NCBI GenBank assembly: GCA_965230565.1
Contig: CBDDLH010000016.1
Span: 1 to 64,000 of the forward strand
Direction: 5' to 3'
DNA: 64,000 bases
Source: BCD1 sp965230565
GTDB lineage: Bacteria; Bacteroidota; Bacteroidia; Chitinophagales; Saprospiraceae
The first letter of the stretch is position 1; each line of letters opens with the position of its first letter. The translations under genes were made by a program, and so were the position numbers. Shown here in pieces: positions 18,755-27,309 of the stretch. The notes beneath the pieces were generated by a model. It was not told the DNA's origin, did not search any database, and saw only the letters and a list, made by a program, of their open reading frames with translations.

Positions 18755-20608
18755 TCAATCAATAAACTCCCGAAGCCACTGTTCAAGATGTATCCACTTC
18801 CAGATCTCTTTGCCATAATTACCTTTTCTCTCCAGGTGTTTCTGATATATTTTTTTGGCCCTGTCCACATCAATCAACTTTCTTTCTGAAAAGGAAGAGG
18901 CATGCAAAAGATCCTTGATATAATTTTGGAAAGCTGGCTTACGAAACCATTCATCCTGCGGAGTTCCGAAACCCATTTTGTCCTGTCTCAATCTGATGGG
19001 TTCCGGTATTGTACCTTTCATGGCCTGGCGGAGAATGTATTTGGTCATCCCATTTTTGATGATAGCTGTTCCTTGTAATGAAAGTACTTTTTCCACAAGC
19101 CGGTAATCCAGGAAAGGCACTCTGGCTTCCAGAGAGTACCACATGGCGTTTCTGTCCTCCCATTTCAACAAATGTTCCAGTTTGTACTCAAAGTGATTAA
19201 TCAGGGCTTCCTGTAGACTTTCGGAACCGTACAGCTCTCCGGGAATGGTTTGTTGCTCATCCTGGAATAAATGGGCAAAGTCTTCGTTGATATAACCTTT
19301 TTCCTTTACCCTCAATTTGGTTCGAAGATTTGATGGAAGCAGAAAGAACAGGAGTGTTTTTAAACCAAACAAAGAGCGATGATTTTTTAGGTATTTTATT
19401 GTTTCGGAAGTCAGTCTTCCCAATTGGCCCTTTTGTAAAAGTTCCTTGAAATAAAATCCGAAAAAGTAATGATAACCTGCCAGAGCTTCATCAGCGCCTT
19501 GCCCATCGAGTGTTACCGTAACATGATCTTTTGCCAGGGACATGACTTTGAATTGAGCATAAGGACTGGTACTGGGAACAGGTTCCGCATGGGCTTTAAC
19601 AAATGGCTCAATATCTTCCAAAAGTGTGCGCTCATCCGGATGGATGAAATACATCTTTTTCAAATGAGGTTGAAAGAGTTTAATAAAGGCAGATTCATCC
19701 CCATAATGACCATTGCCATAGACTGCTGAAAAGGTATTCAGGTCTTTTTTTAAATAATCTTTTAAAAGTACTGAAACAATACTGGAAGAATCCAGGCCGC
19801 CACTTAGGCATACCCCAACAGGTACATCACTTCTCAATCTCAAACCAACAGAAGAAGAAAAGAGGTCCCGAAAATCATCTGGAGTTTCCAGCCCGTTTTT
19901 CAGCGCTTTGCGAAGATCGTACCATTTGTAAATGTTCTTAGCTTTTTGAGGATCTGTGCCATTTTCGTTTAGATCCAGTGAAAATGCGTAACCGTGATTT
20001 AGTTTTTTCACCTCTTCAAAAAAAGTTCTTTCCGTTTGATCGGTTCTGTTGAAGGCCAGATAATCAAAGATGCTGAATAAATCGGGAGTTGGTTTTTTAT
20101 CCAGTAAAGCAAGTATTGGAGGGATTTCCGAAGCAAAAATTAATTTGTTTTTTCCTATGAAATAATAGAATGGTTTTATTCCATACCGGTCCCTTGCTCC
20201 AAAAAGTATTTTTTCTTTTCGATCGAAAATTACAAAGGACCACATGCCATTTAATTTGTCCAGCATTTGCTTACCCCATTCTCTAAAGGCATTGATCAGA
20301 ACCTCTGTGTCTGTTTTGGTTTTGAACCTATATCCGGCCTGAATAAGCGTTTCCCTTAATTCAATGTAATTGAAAATTTCCCCGTTGTAGACAATCACGT
20401 ATCGGCCATCTTCAGAAAACATGGGCTGATGACCACCTGTTGAAAGATCTATTATGCTGAGCCTGACAAAACCAAGGCCCAGTGCCCCATCCGTAAAAAT
20501 GCCTTCATCATCCGGACCACGATGCTTCATGGTTCGCATCATCAGCTGAAGTGATTCAGGATTTACCGGAGAGTTATCAAAGTTTATTATGCCGCAAATG
20601 CCACACAT
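18755..20608 (-). CDS. asnB: asparagine synthetase-type glutamine amidotransferase, copy 2
   Basis: 617 residues. MCGICGIINF gives the Cys2 nucleophile, HRGPDDEGIF and NGEIFNYIELR the glutaminase domain, CLSGGLDSSSIVS the PP-loop, and SLEARVPFLDYRLVE and QDKMGFGTPQDEW the late synthetase motifs. All catalytic motifs look intact. It differs clearly from copy 1, so it is not a recent duplicate. The product probably amidates a carboxyl group of the polysaccharide or its precursor, though a housekeeping asparagine synthetase role is not excluded. Confidence 0.92.
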   Translation of the reverse strand: MCGICGIINFDNSPVNPESLQLMMRTMKHRGPDDEGIFTDGALGLGFVRLSIIDLSTGGHQPMFSEDGRYVIVYNGEIFNYIELRETLIQAGYRFKTKTDTEVLINAFREWGKQMLDKLNGMWSFVIFDRKEKILFGARDRYGIKPFYYFIGKNKLIFASEIPPILALLDKKPTPDLFSIFDYLAFNRTDQTERTFFEEVKKLNHGYAFSLDLNENGTDPQKAKNIYKWYDLRKALKNGLETPDDFRDLFSSSVGLRLRSDVPVGVCLSGGLDSSSIVSVLLKDYLKKDLNTFSAVYGNGHYGDESAFIKLFQPHLKKMYFIHPDERTLLEDIEPFVKAHAEPVPSTSPYAQFKVMSLAKDHVTVTLDGQGADEALAGYHYFFGFYFKELLQKGQLGRLTSETIKYLKNHRSLFGLKTLLFFLLPSNLRTKLRVKEKGYINEDFAHLFQDEQQTIPGELYGSESLQEALINHFEYKLEHLLKWEDRNAMWYSLEARVPFLDYRLVEKVLSLQGTAIIKNGMTKYILRQAMKGTIPEPIRLRQDKMGFGTPQDEWFRKPAFQNYIKDLLHASSFSERKLIDVDRAKKIYQKHLERKGNYGKEIWKWIHLEQWLREFID

Positions 20609-20641
20609 GTTTTTATGCTAAAATGCTACAATGAAAGAAGA

Positions 20642-21847
20642 TTAAACAAATTCCAGGGAAAGGGTGGATGATTCGATTACCTGGTCGTAAATGTTTTCCA
20701 GTTCTTTTTCTTTTGATTGGAGGTCTAGATTTTCCAGGGCAAATGTTTGGCCATTTTTACCGATCCGTTCTCTGAGTTTATTATTGCCTACCAATAGAGC
20801 AATATGCTCAGCCAAATCGTCCGTATCCCATTCCTGTACTAACAATCCGCTTTCCATGTGATTGATGATGTATGGAATACCAGCGTGATAAGTGGAGATA
20901 ACCGGGAGACCCGTAGCCATGGCTTCTATTATGGTTCCGGGAATGCCTTCTTTGTCCCCGTTTTCTGCTATTACGCTTGGGTGGATGAAAATATCGGCAT
21001 TACTATAGGCTTCCATCATTTCGGGGGAAGCATAAGTGATTGGGCCCGGCATGTTGACAAAAGAACTCAATCCATTGTTTTTGATATAGGCTATTAAAGT
21101 CTCTTCTAATTCACCGGTTCCTATGATGTCTAATGTCCAGTTGGAGATACCCTTGTCAAGTAACTTTCGTAGACTTTCGAGAAGGAACAAATGTCCTTTT
21201 TGGGGAACCAGGCTCGCCAGGATCAGCAATTTGATTTTGGCCTTTTCAGGATAATCTCTTTTTTGAAAAAAGCGGCCACAATCCGTTCCGTAATAGTGGA
21301 CGATTATTTTTTCTTCAGGGCAACCGGCCTTGATAAGATCCTTTTTCATGTCCGGTGACATAGCCAGCACTTTGTTCACATCATTAAAGACTCGTTTTGA
21401 AAGATACGTTCTTCCGTAACCGTTGAAGAAATCGGGAAAAGAGGAACAATCATAACCGTAAAAGGACACTACCGAGGGGATTTCCAAATATTGCAAAAGG
21501 GGATAAAATACCCCACAGTCGGTTCCAAAATGGAAGTGGCAAATGTTTACTTCGTTTTTTTTAAGCGTATTCAAAATACTTCCTATTTGCTTTTTTGAAA
21601 GTACTTTGGGGCCGGTAAATAGTACTCTTTCCCATAAGGATTCTTCCTTGCTGAGGTCTAAGACGTCTAGAGGAGAATAATCAAATTCTGCAAATCCTCC
21701 ATCATGGGGTTTGGATACTGATGTTCGCCAGATCAGTAAGGAATCAAACCGCCTGTGAGAGGCCATTTGATTACGAATGAACGAGGCTTTGGCCTGGGTG
21801 TTCTTCCGGATGAAGTGAGCTACTTTGGGTTTGTTTTCTTTCATCAT
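20642..21847 (-). CDS. glycosyltransferase family 4
   Basis: 401 residues, GT-B fold. The N-terminus AHFIRKNTQAKASFIRNQ is typical of a GT4 subgroup from polysaccharide loci, and the donor site has EGIPGTIIEAMATGLPV, the E-x7-E pattern that contacts the nucleotide sugar. No membrane helix; it should work at the inner face of the cytoplasmic membrane. Its start lies 77 bp inside the end of the upstream asparagine-synthetase-like gene, an unusually long overlap. Donor and acceptor are unknown. Confidence 0.88.
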   Translation of the reverse strand: MMKENKPKVAHFIRKNTQAKASFIRNQMASHRRFDSLLIWRTSVSKPHDGGFAEFDYSPLDVLDLSKEESLWERVLFTGPKVLSKKQIGSILNTLKKNEVNICHFHFGTDCGVFYPLLQYLEIPSVVSFYGYDCSSFPDFFNGYGRTYLSKRVFNDVNKVLAMSPDMKKDLIKAGCPEEKIIVHYYGTDCGRFFQKRDYPEKAKIKLLILASLVPQKGHLFLLESLRKLLDKGISNWTLDIIGTGELEETLIAYIKNNGLSSFVNMPGPITYASPEMMEAYSNADIFIHPSVIAENGDKEGIPGTIIEAMATGLPVISTYHAGIPYIINHMESGLLVQEWDTDDLAEHIALLVGNNKLRERIGKNGQTFALENLDLQSKEKELENIYDQVIESSTLSLEFV

Positions 21848-23678
21848 TAAGGTAATTCATGAATTCAATGATGGCCATCATATGTCTGAAAGTAATATCA
21901 TTGGCACCATTCCGGTTGGAGAAGTCGAATAGATTTGGGTTGAAAACCAAATCGACCACCGGGTTATTTTTATGTTGTTTGAGAATGTCTACTAGAGTTG
22001 ATCGGGTCCATATTTCTGTTTTAAAAGTATCGTTTCCTCCTTTTTGTCTCAGATAAAGGTTCTTTCGGGTAACGCCAATGGCTAAAAGCAGAAAATTGAC
22101 GGGGAATGGTCTGATAAGGTCTATTGGCTTGTACAAACGATCGACCCTGATGCGATTTAATTTGGGGAAATATTTTTCAATTACTCTGGCGTACAGGAGT
22201 TGCCCCCGACGCTTTTTAATTTTATTATTTCCGAGAAATCCATTGTACATGCCCGCAAAAGGTGTCCGGTAAATAAGATCAATGAGGTCATTGTCCAGAT
22301 ATGGTGACCGGGTGCTAACATAGGTTCTTTCTATCTGGATCTCCTGCTGGAAGTATTTGGGCATTCCTTCTTCGAGCAAAAAGAAAAAGCTTGATTTCTC
22401 TGTTCCGTATGCTTTGTACTTTTGTATATATTCTCTTTCAAACAAATCAAAAACCGTTTCGAGGCCTTCCCCAAGAATGGTATCCAACGATTCTGAAGGT
22501 GTGAAAAATTGCTGGATATATGCTCTTGCTAAATCCCTGCCATTTTCATGGAAGAAGAGATCAAAAACCCTTTTGTTCATTTGAATGCCAAGGTCAGGAC
22601 TCAGCGGCCGCAGAATTTCGCTGCCAAATAAACCGGTCATGGCAATATTGGAATAATTGCTCAATCGGGAAAAGGCATAATCAATATTGGCAAAACCGAT
22701 TGGAGCGAGCCCATTTGAGTAAACCGTAGAACGATGTGAGTACCAGGAATAATTCTCCAGAAATATTCCATCCAGATATACTGGTTGGTAATTGATGCCT
22801 GTTTTTCGGGAGATTTCCTGGGGAACCCGAATTTGAAGACTTCCGGGCATTCCGTATGAATAGGTAAGAAAGTCTTCTTTGGGTTTTCGAAGCATCGAAA
22901 GGTTGGTCCGACCGTCAAACCCTCCGGTTAGGGACACCAATAATTTTTCAGCATCAGAACCATATAGACCTATATTCTCATACATTAAGGCTGAGAGGGC
23001 TTTTAAGGCATCATTTGGGGCCATCAGCTCCTCGTGGTGAAGAGCCGTTACTGACCACCACTTTTTTTGCGCTAACCCTGATTTTGAAAATGTGTAAACA
23101 GAAGCTGCCAGAAATCTCTTTATGCCTTTGATGTAATGCAAATCCAAAATGGGGTAATCAAAGACTAATTGACTTGCAAAACCTACCGGGTCAATGTTGA
23201 CCGATAGATTGCTCATTTTTACAAGGACCGGAATGGAAGAGGAGATGTATAAGTTATTTTTCTCAACATGATAATAGAGGGGAAGAACATTGTGCCGGTC
23301 AGTAATGACTTTCAGTTCCTGAGTTAGCTCATTCCAGAGTATGAGTACAAAAGAACCTTTGATCTTTGAAGTGAAATCAGCAATTCCCTCTAAGTAAATT
23401 TGCAAAACCTCTTTGGCATAGATTCTTTTTACAGAAGATCCAATGGAATTGGCATATTGCTTACTGGTGAAAACTGTGCCAAATACCCATAATTTTTTAC
23501 TAGCTCTTTGGGCAAAACAAAGTGGTTCAGGGATTCTGGATAGGAAACTATACGATCCCTGAGCGTACTTTCCTGAATATTCCTTTTTATCAGGGTGCTC
23601 AAATAAGGAACTTTCCCTTATTCGGAATTCAGAGAATCCTGTTTTTCCTAATTCGCAACTTAATCCAATTTCAAACAT
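21771..23678 (-). CDS. asparagine synthetase-like protein without the glutaminase cysteine
   Basis: 635 residues. The N-terminus is MFEIGLSCELG, lacking the Cys2 needed to hydrolyse glutamine, although SIGSSVKRIYAKEVLQ and DRHNVLPLYYH still follow the glutaminase domain layout. The PP-loop reads SLTGGFDGRTNLSML in place of the usual SGGxDSS. The C-terminal synthetase-like domain is long and diverged, with STRSPYLDNDLIDL matching the ARVPFLD region. Such proteins may use free ammonia or an amine, as in beta-lactam or lasso-type synthetases, or have lost catalysis. It overlaps the ATP-grasp gene by 8 bp and the GT4 gene by 77 bp. Confidence 0.82.
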   Translation of the reverse strand: MFEIGLSCELGKTGFSEFRIRESSLFEHPDKKEYSGKYAQGSYSFLSRIPEPLCFAQRASKKLWVFGTVFTSKQYANSIGSSVKRIYAKEVLQIYLEGIADFTSKIKGSFVLILWNELTQELKVITDRHNVLPLYYHVEKNNLYISSSIPVLVKMSNLSVNIDPVGFASQLVFDYPILDLHYIKGIKRFLAASVYTFSKSGLAQKKWWSVTALHHEELMAPNDALKALSALMYENIGLYGSDAEKLLVSLTGGFDGRTNLSMLRKPKEDFLTYSYGMPGSLQIRVPQEISRKTGINYQPVYLDGIFLENYSWYSHRSTVYSNGLAPIGFANIDYAFSRLSNYSNIAMTGLFGSEILRPLSPDLGIQMNKRVFDLFFHENGRDLARAYIQQFFTPSESLDTILGEGLETVFDLFEREYIQKYKAYGTEKSSFFFLLEEGMPKYFQQEIQIERTYVSTRSPYLDNDLIDLIYRTPFAGMYNGFLGNNKIKKRRGQLLYARVIEKYFPKLNRIRVDRLYKPIDLIRPFPVNFLLLAIGVTRKNLYLRQKGGNDTFKTEIWTRSTLVDILKQHKNNPVVDLVFNPNLFDFSNRNGANDITFRHMMAIIEFMNYLNDERKQTQSSSLHPEEHPGQSLVHS

Positions 23679-24915
23679 GTGCCTGTTTTTTGATTTGTAA
23701 CTTTCTCAAATGGTTTTTTTGCCTGACTTTTCTTACAATCCATTGAGGCAATTTGAGGATCTTTTTCCCAAACCTTATTTCCCACAAGCCAGGAACAGGA
23801 TCATCCAATGCGAAGTCCGAAAACACCTTAGGACCGCTCAAACTTTGTAGCCAGTGAGAAAAGTTGATTTCCCCTTCTTTCTTATAGTCCATAAAGGATT
23901 TAAAATCCATGTAGATGTTTATCCATTTCACACCCAATCGATATTTTGAAGGGATGGGTGCCGGTTCTATATCAAGAAGATCCTGATAATTAATGTATGG
24001 AAAATTGATCCCGCAGGTTTCTGCAAGAGTATTTTGTTGCCAATACCTAGGATTTAATTCGATAAGTTTAAGTAACCCGTCTTTTTCGTCAAGCTTGAAC
24101 TCAGATGATCCAACTCCTTGATAATCAATGTTTTCAAATAGTTGTCTTCCTGTATTAAGTAAAGTCAGGTTTTTTATACTTTTGACAACTGAACCTATTC
24201 CGAATCTGATGGGGTTTTGTCTTATTTTTTGCAGACAAAACTCAGCAAGGATTTTTCCGGATTGGGTACGATAGGCTGAATATTTATAGTGGTTTGTATC
24301 AGGCCCTTGAATTACTTCCTGGGCGATTACGGAGAGGTTTTGGTTAAGGGCAGGTTTTATGAGTTGTAATAATTCCTGGAAATCAGCCACTTTAAACCCT
24401 TTGGTTGTCCCTCCATAGACTCTTCGCCACGAATTGACTTCCCGTCCTTTTATGATCAATGGCCAGCAACTTTCCGGAAAATTTTCCTCTTTCAATTGTG
24501 AGCTGCCATCAATTAACCAGGTTTGTGGAACGTTTATTCCTGCCTTTTTGGCAAGTAGATACTGACTGTATTTATCAGCTATCATTTCGAGTTTTTCATG
24601 GGGAGGAAGATTATACCTAAAATAATCTTTAAGAAATTCCCGATTTCGGGAGAAGGTATACAAAAAATCATCACCGGTAAAAAAAACAGGGATGTCTTTA
24701 TCTCGTGAAAAGTTTTTAGTTATCCAATTTAGAAATTGCTGTTCATTTTTTATTGGGTGAGGGCACTTATTTGGCCTGATATACTTTGAATAACAGCCAA
24801 TGTCTTTTTTATGGTCCACACCAATCACCGGAATACCTTTTCGTCCCAATGCTCTGGCCACGGCAAGACCTGTTTCAAAAAGTCCGAAAACTACAGCAGG
24901 TTGGTTGTTTTTCAT
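23671..24915 (-). CDS. ATP-grasp ligase (carboxylate-amine ligase-like)
   Basis: 414 residues. The first domain has AVVFGLFETGLAVARALG and PVIGVDHKKDIG, as in ATP-grasp proteins that handle peptidoglycan-like or sugar substrates. The ATP-binding part includes WPLIIKGREVNSWRRVYGG, and FKLDEKDGLLKLIELNPRYW holds the metal-binding acidic and Asn residues. These enzymes activate a carboxylate as acyl phosphate and join it to an amine. It is translationally coupled to the asparagine-synthetase-like protein and lies 3 bp after a deacetylase gene that could expose the amine, an inference from order. Confidence 0.85.
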   Translation of the reverse strand: MKNNQPAVVFGLFETGLAVARALGRKGIPVIGVDHKKDIGCYSKYIRPNKCPHPIKNEQQFLNWITKNFSRDKDIPVFFTGDDFLYTFSRNREFLKDYFRYNLPPHEKLEMIADKYSQYLLAKKAGINVPQTWLIDGSSQLKEENFPESCWPLIIKGREVNSWRRVYGGTTKGFKVADFQELLQLIKPALNQNLSVIAQEVIQGPDTNHYKYSAYRTQSGKILAEFCLQKIRQNPIRFGIGSVVKSIKNLTLLNTGRQLFENIDYQGVGSSEFKLDEKDGLLKLIELNPRYWQQNTLAETCGINFPYINYQDLLDIEPAPIPSKYRLGVKWINIYMDFKSFMDYKKEGEINFSHWLQSLSGPKVFSDFALDDPVPGLWEIRFGKKILKLPQWIVRKVRQKNHLRKLQIKKQAHV

Positions 24916-24918
24916 GGG

Positions 24919-25893
24919 TTAATTCAGGTTTTGATTGAGGAAGTCACAATAACGCCCGTGTGTTGTAATCCAAATTTTCTCACGATGGCTTTTGAGGAAA
25001 TCAAATACTCCCGGCATGATTTCCCGGGTGACTCTTGAATCAAATGAAGGATGGAACCAGAATACACAAACAGTATTGGTACGTATGGCCCTTTTTATGA
25101 TTTCAACATATCTTTTGACGTGATATTGAGGAGACCAGCCTTTTCTGAATTGGATCTCTGCAGTTTGTTGTAATTCCCATAAACCCTCATTCTGGTTTTT
25201 GGGATAACCAAGCAGGTTTTGATAGTCGGTCCGAAAAGAGGTGAAACCCGCTTTTTTTAGGGATGGTAAATGACCAATAGTGTGGCCTGGATGCACGAAA
25301 GACCTTAGACTTAACTGCCAATCGGAAGCAAGGTTTTGACACGCATTCAATTCTGCTTCCATGAGTTCTTTAGGACAAATTTCTTCCCTGCAATCGATAT
25401 GGGAAAAAGTATGGCAGCCTATTTCATGTTGGGTTTTGGAATCCAGAATTTTTTTCACGAGATCGGGGGCATACCATTCTGGTGCATGTTTCACATCGCT
25501 GCCCGGATCATGTTCATACCAGTCCTTTCCTGAAAAATCCCAGAACCGGCCCTGATATGCAGGGACTTGTGGCATTTCAGGATGTTTGCTGCATTGGTCC
25601 AGAAATAAATGGCCAACGGTAGCCCAGGTAATGGGAATTTCATATTTATCGCATAATTCAAGAATGTCCGGAATATTTTTGCGTTCCCGTTTTGCCAAAT
25701 CTAATGCATAATTCAATGGCTGGTCGTTTTGCTTGTCGTATCGTGGAGCCCATGCTAATTCAAAATCAGCAGAGATCAGAACAACGGCCTTGAATGGCGT
25801 TGGGACGTATTTTCGAAAGTCTGAGACCTTTTGAATACGGGGAGTCCTGCCCATCCAAAAATTTAATTTAGATAATTGAGTTTTTAGACTCAT
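24919..25893 (-). CDS. polysaccharide deacetylase-like protein
   Basis: 324 residues. VVLISADFELAWAPRYD corresponds to motif 1, HEIGCHTFSHIDCREE to the His motif, and SLRSFVHPGHTIGHLP to a later conserved loop. The final part, CVFWFHPSF, also fits the NodB fold. No signal peptide is visible. It is the first gene of the block transcribed from the 324-bp repeat-bearing gap at 25,894-26,217 and leads into the ATP-grasp and asparagine-synthetase-like genes. An N-deacetylated amino sugar is a possible product. Confidence 0.82.
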   Translation of the reverse strand: MSLKTQLSKLNFWMGRTPRIQKVSDFRKYVPTPFKAVVLISADFELAWAPRYDKQNDQPLNYALDLAKRERKNIPDILELCDKYEIPITWATVGHLFLDQCSKHPEMPQVPAYQGRFWDFSGKDWYEHDPGSDVKHAPEWYAPDLVKKILDSKTQHEIGCHTFSHIDCREEICPKELMEAELNACQNLASDWQLSLRSFVHPGHTIGHLPSLKKAGFTSFRTDYQNLLGYPKNQNEGLWELQQTAEIQFRKGWSPQYHVKRYVEIIKRAIRTNTVCVFWFHPSFDSRVTREIMPGVFDFLKSHREKIWITTHGRYCDFLNQNLN

Positions 25894-25926
25894 CAGAAAA
25901 GATTAATCAATGGTTAAGTTTAGATT

Positions 25927-25956
25927 AGGCTAAGGCTAAGGCTAAGGCTGAGGCTC
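25927..25956. repeat. hexamer tandem repeat, left arm
   Basis: Five consecutive hexamers: AGGCTA three times, then AGGCTG and AGGCTC. Inverted relative to the right arm at 26,182-26,205, so the two can pair over about 225 bp. Confidence 0.75.
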
Positions 25957-26181
25957 AGGAAGAATTCATTATTATAGCTGATAAAACCTATATGGACATT
26001 TTAGGTTTCTAATTTCTGAAGGTCCTTTATCTACCGTGGGCAATTGAGCAAAAAGTCTAAAATTCATGATTTGTCCTTGCAGATAACGCGGATAAACGCA
26101 GAAGATTAGGGGAATCTTCAAAAATGATCAGCGAATACGGCGTGAACTAAAAAGTGTACGGTAGCAAGAAGGTACTAAAAA

Positions 26182-26205
26182 CCTTAGCCTCCGCCTTAGC
26201 CTTGG
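26182..26205. repeat. hexamer tandem repeat, right arm (inverted)
   Basis: Four consecutive hexamers: CCTTAG, CCTCCG, CCTTAG, CCTTGG. The complement reads CTAAGG-type units, matching the left arm at 25,927-25,956. Confidence 0.72.
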
Positions 26206-26217
26206 TAACTTATTTCG

Positions 26218-27309
26218 TTAAATCAATTCAAAATAGATGTTGGAAAGATTCTTCAGGTAGTTGGCAAATCCGAATTTTTCTTTGAAATGTTCTGTGTTAT
26301 TTGTTTGCTCAGAGACTTGTTCGTTTTGTCTTAGTAGGGTTAATTGTTCAAAGAAATCATCCGGATTGCCAGTTTTAAAAAGATGGAAATATTGTCCTTC
26401 TTCGCTCAATTCCCTGAAAACGGGAATATCTGAAGCCAGGACTGTTTTATTGGCAAATACTGCTTCAGCCAAAGCGATGTTAAAGGTTTCAGACACACAA
26501 CTCATTACAGCAAGATCAAAGGAGCCGAGTAGTTGTCTCGAATTTGGGATTACCCCACAGAAATTGACTCTATGCTCCGCTAAATCCGTCTCATGCAGAT
26601 ATTTTGTTTTGAGCCTTTCCGAAATATCTGTTTGTCGTCCGACAAAATAAAAACAGACATCAGGCATTTTTTCCCGGATATGTAGATCATAAGCTTTCAA
26701 CAGCGTCCGATGGTCTTTTCCAAATACAAAATTGGCAACCATAAGGATATTGAATTTTGCAGGATCAGGTCGTAAGGAATTGTAGTGATCTGCTTTTTTT
26801 GGAAGAGGAATGTCTTTTATCCCATTGTATAATACTGAAATGTTCTTCGGTTTAAACCCAAAATCATGCTGTAAAATATTTCTGGCAGTCCCGGAAACGG
26901 TAAGGACTTTTGAGGTAAAACGACTGATATACTTTTCCAAATAGAATACAACATTACGCCTTTCAAAAAGTAAATGAATCTGGTGGACCACTTTTACGCC
27001 GGGGTTCATGATTTTTAATATAGTGGCGTAGAACAGTTCAATAAACTGATGGGAATGAATGATCTTTATATCCTCTTGTCTGATCAATTTGTTCATTGAC
27101 CTCAATACGCTTAAATCCAGGAACTTTTTTCGGAACCATTTGAAGTACTTGTTGCCACTCTTTTCATCAAGCTGTTGAATCAATGATCCATCTTTCAATA
27201 AGACGAGGTACATCCTGAAAAAGGATTGTGGCTGGTTAAATGTGTTCAGCAGAAGTGTTTCGGTACCACCGGGATCAAATGAAGACCGGATATGTAATAC
27301 TTTAAGCAT
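26218..27309 (-). CDS. glycosyltransferase (GT4-like)
   Basis: 363 residues, GT-B fold. It opens KVLHIRSSFDPGGTETLLLN, where GGxE is the usual acceptor-domain loop of GT4 enzymes, and has ILMVANFVFGKDHRTLLKA, the start of the donor domain. SETFNIALAEAVFANKTVL gives the E-x7-E donor site. It is the last gene of the upxY-led half of the locus and overlaps the polymerase gene by 8 bp. Sugar specificity cannot be read from the sequence. Confidence 0.88.
   Translation of the reverse strand: MLKVLHIRSSFDPGGTETLLLNTFNQPQSFFRMYLVLLKDGSLIQQLDEKSGNKYFKWFRKKFLDLSVLRSMNKLIRQEDIKIIHSHQFIELFYATILKIMNPGVKVVHQIHLLFERRNVVFYLEKYISRFTSKVLTVSGTARNILQHDFGFKPKNISVLYNGIKDIPLPKKADHYNSLRPDPAKFNILMVANFVFGKDHRTLLKAYDLHIREKMPDVCFYFVGRQTDISERLKTKYLHETDLAEHRVNFCGVIPNSRQLLGSFDLAVMSCVSETFNIALAEAVFANKTVLASDIPVFRELSEEGQYFHLFKTGNPDDFFEQLTLLRQNEQVSEQTNNTEHFKEKFGFANYLKNLSNIYFELI

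Larger units (their letters stand above)
25894..26217. other. intergenic region with inverted hexamer repeats
   Basis: 324 bp without a convincing gene. It contains AGGCTA-type hexamers at its left end, CCTTAG-type hexamers in inverted orientation at its right end, and a central segment with three spaced GCAGATAAC/GCGGATAAAC/GCAGAAG-like units at 26,079-26,106. I found no clear promoter. It divides the long minus-strand gene array and could hold a processing or attenuation structure. Confidence 0.6.
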
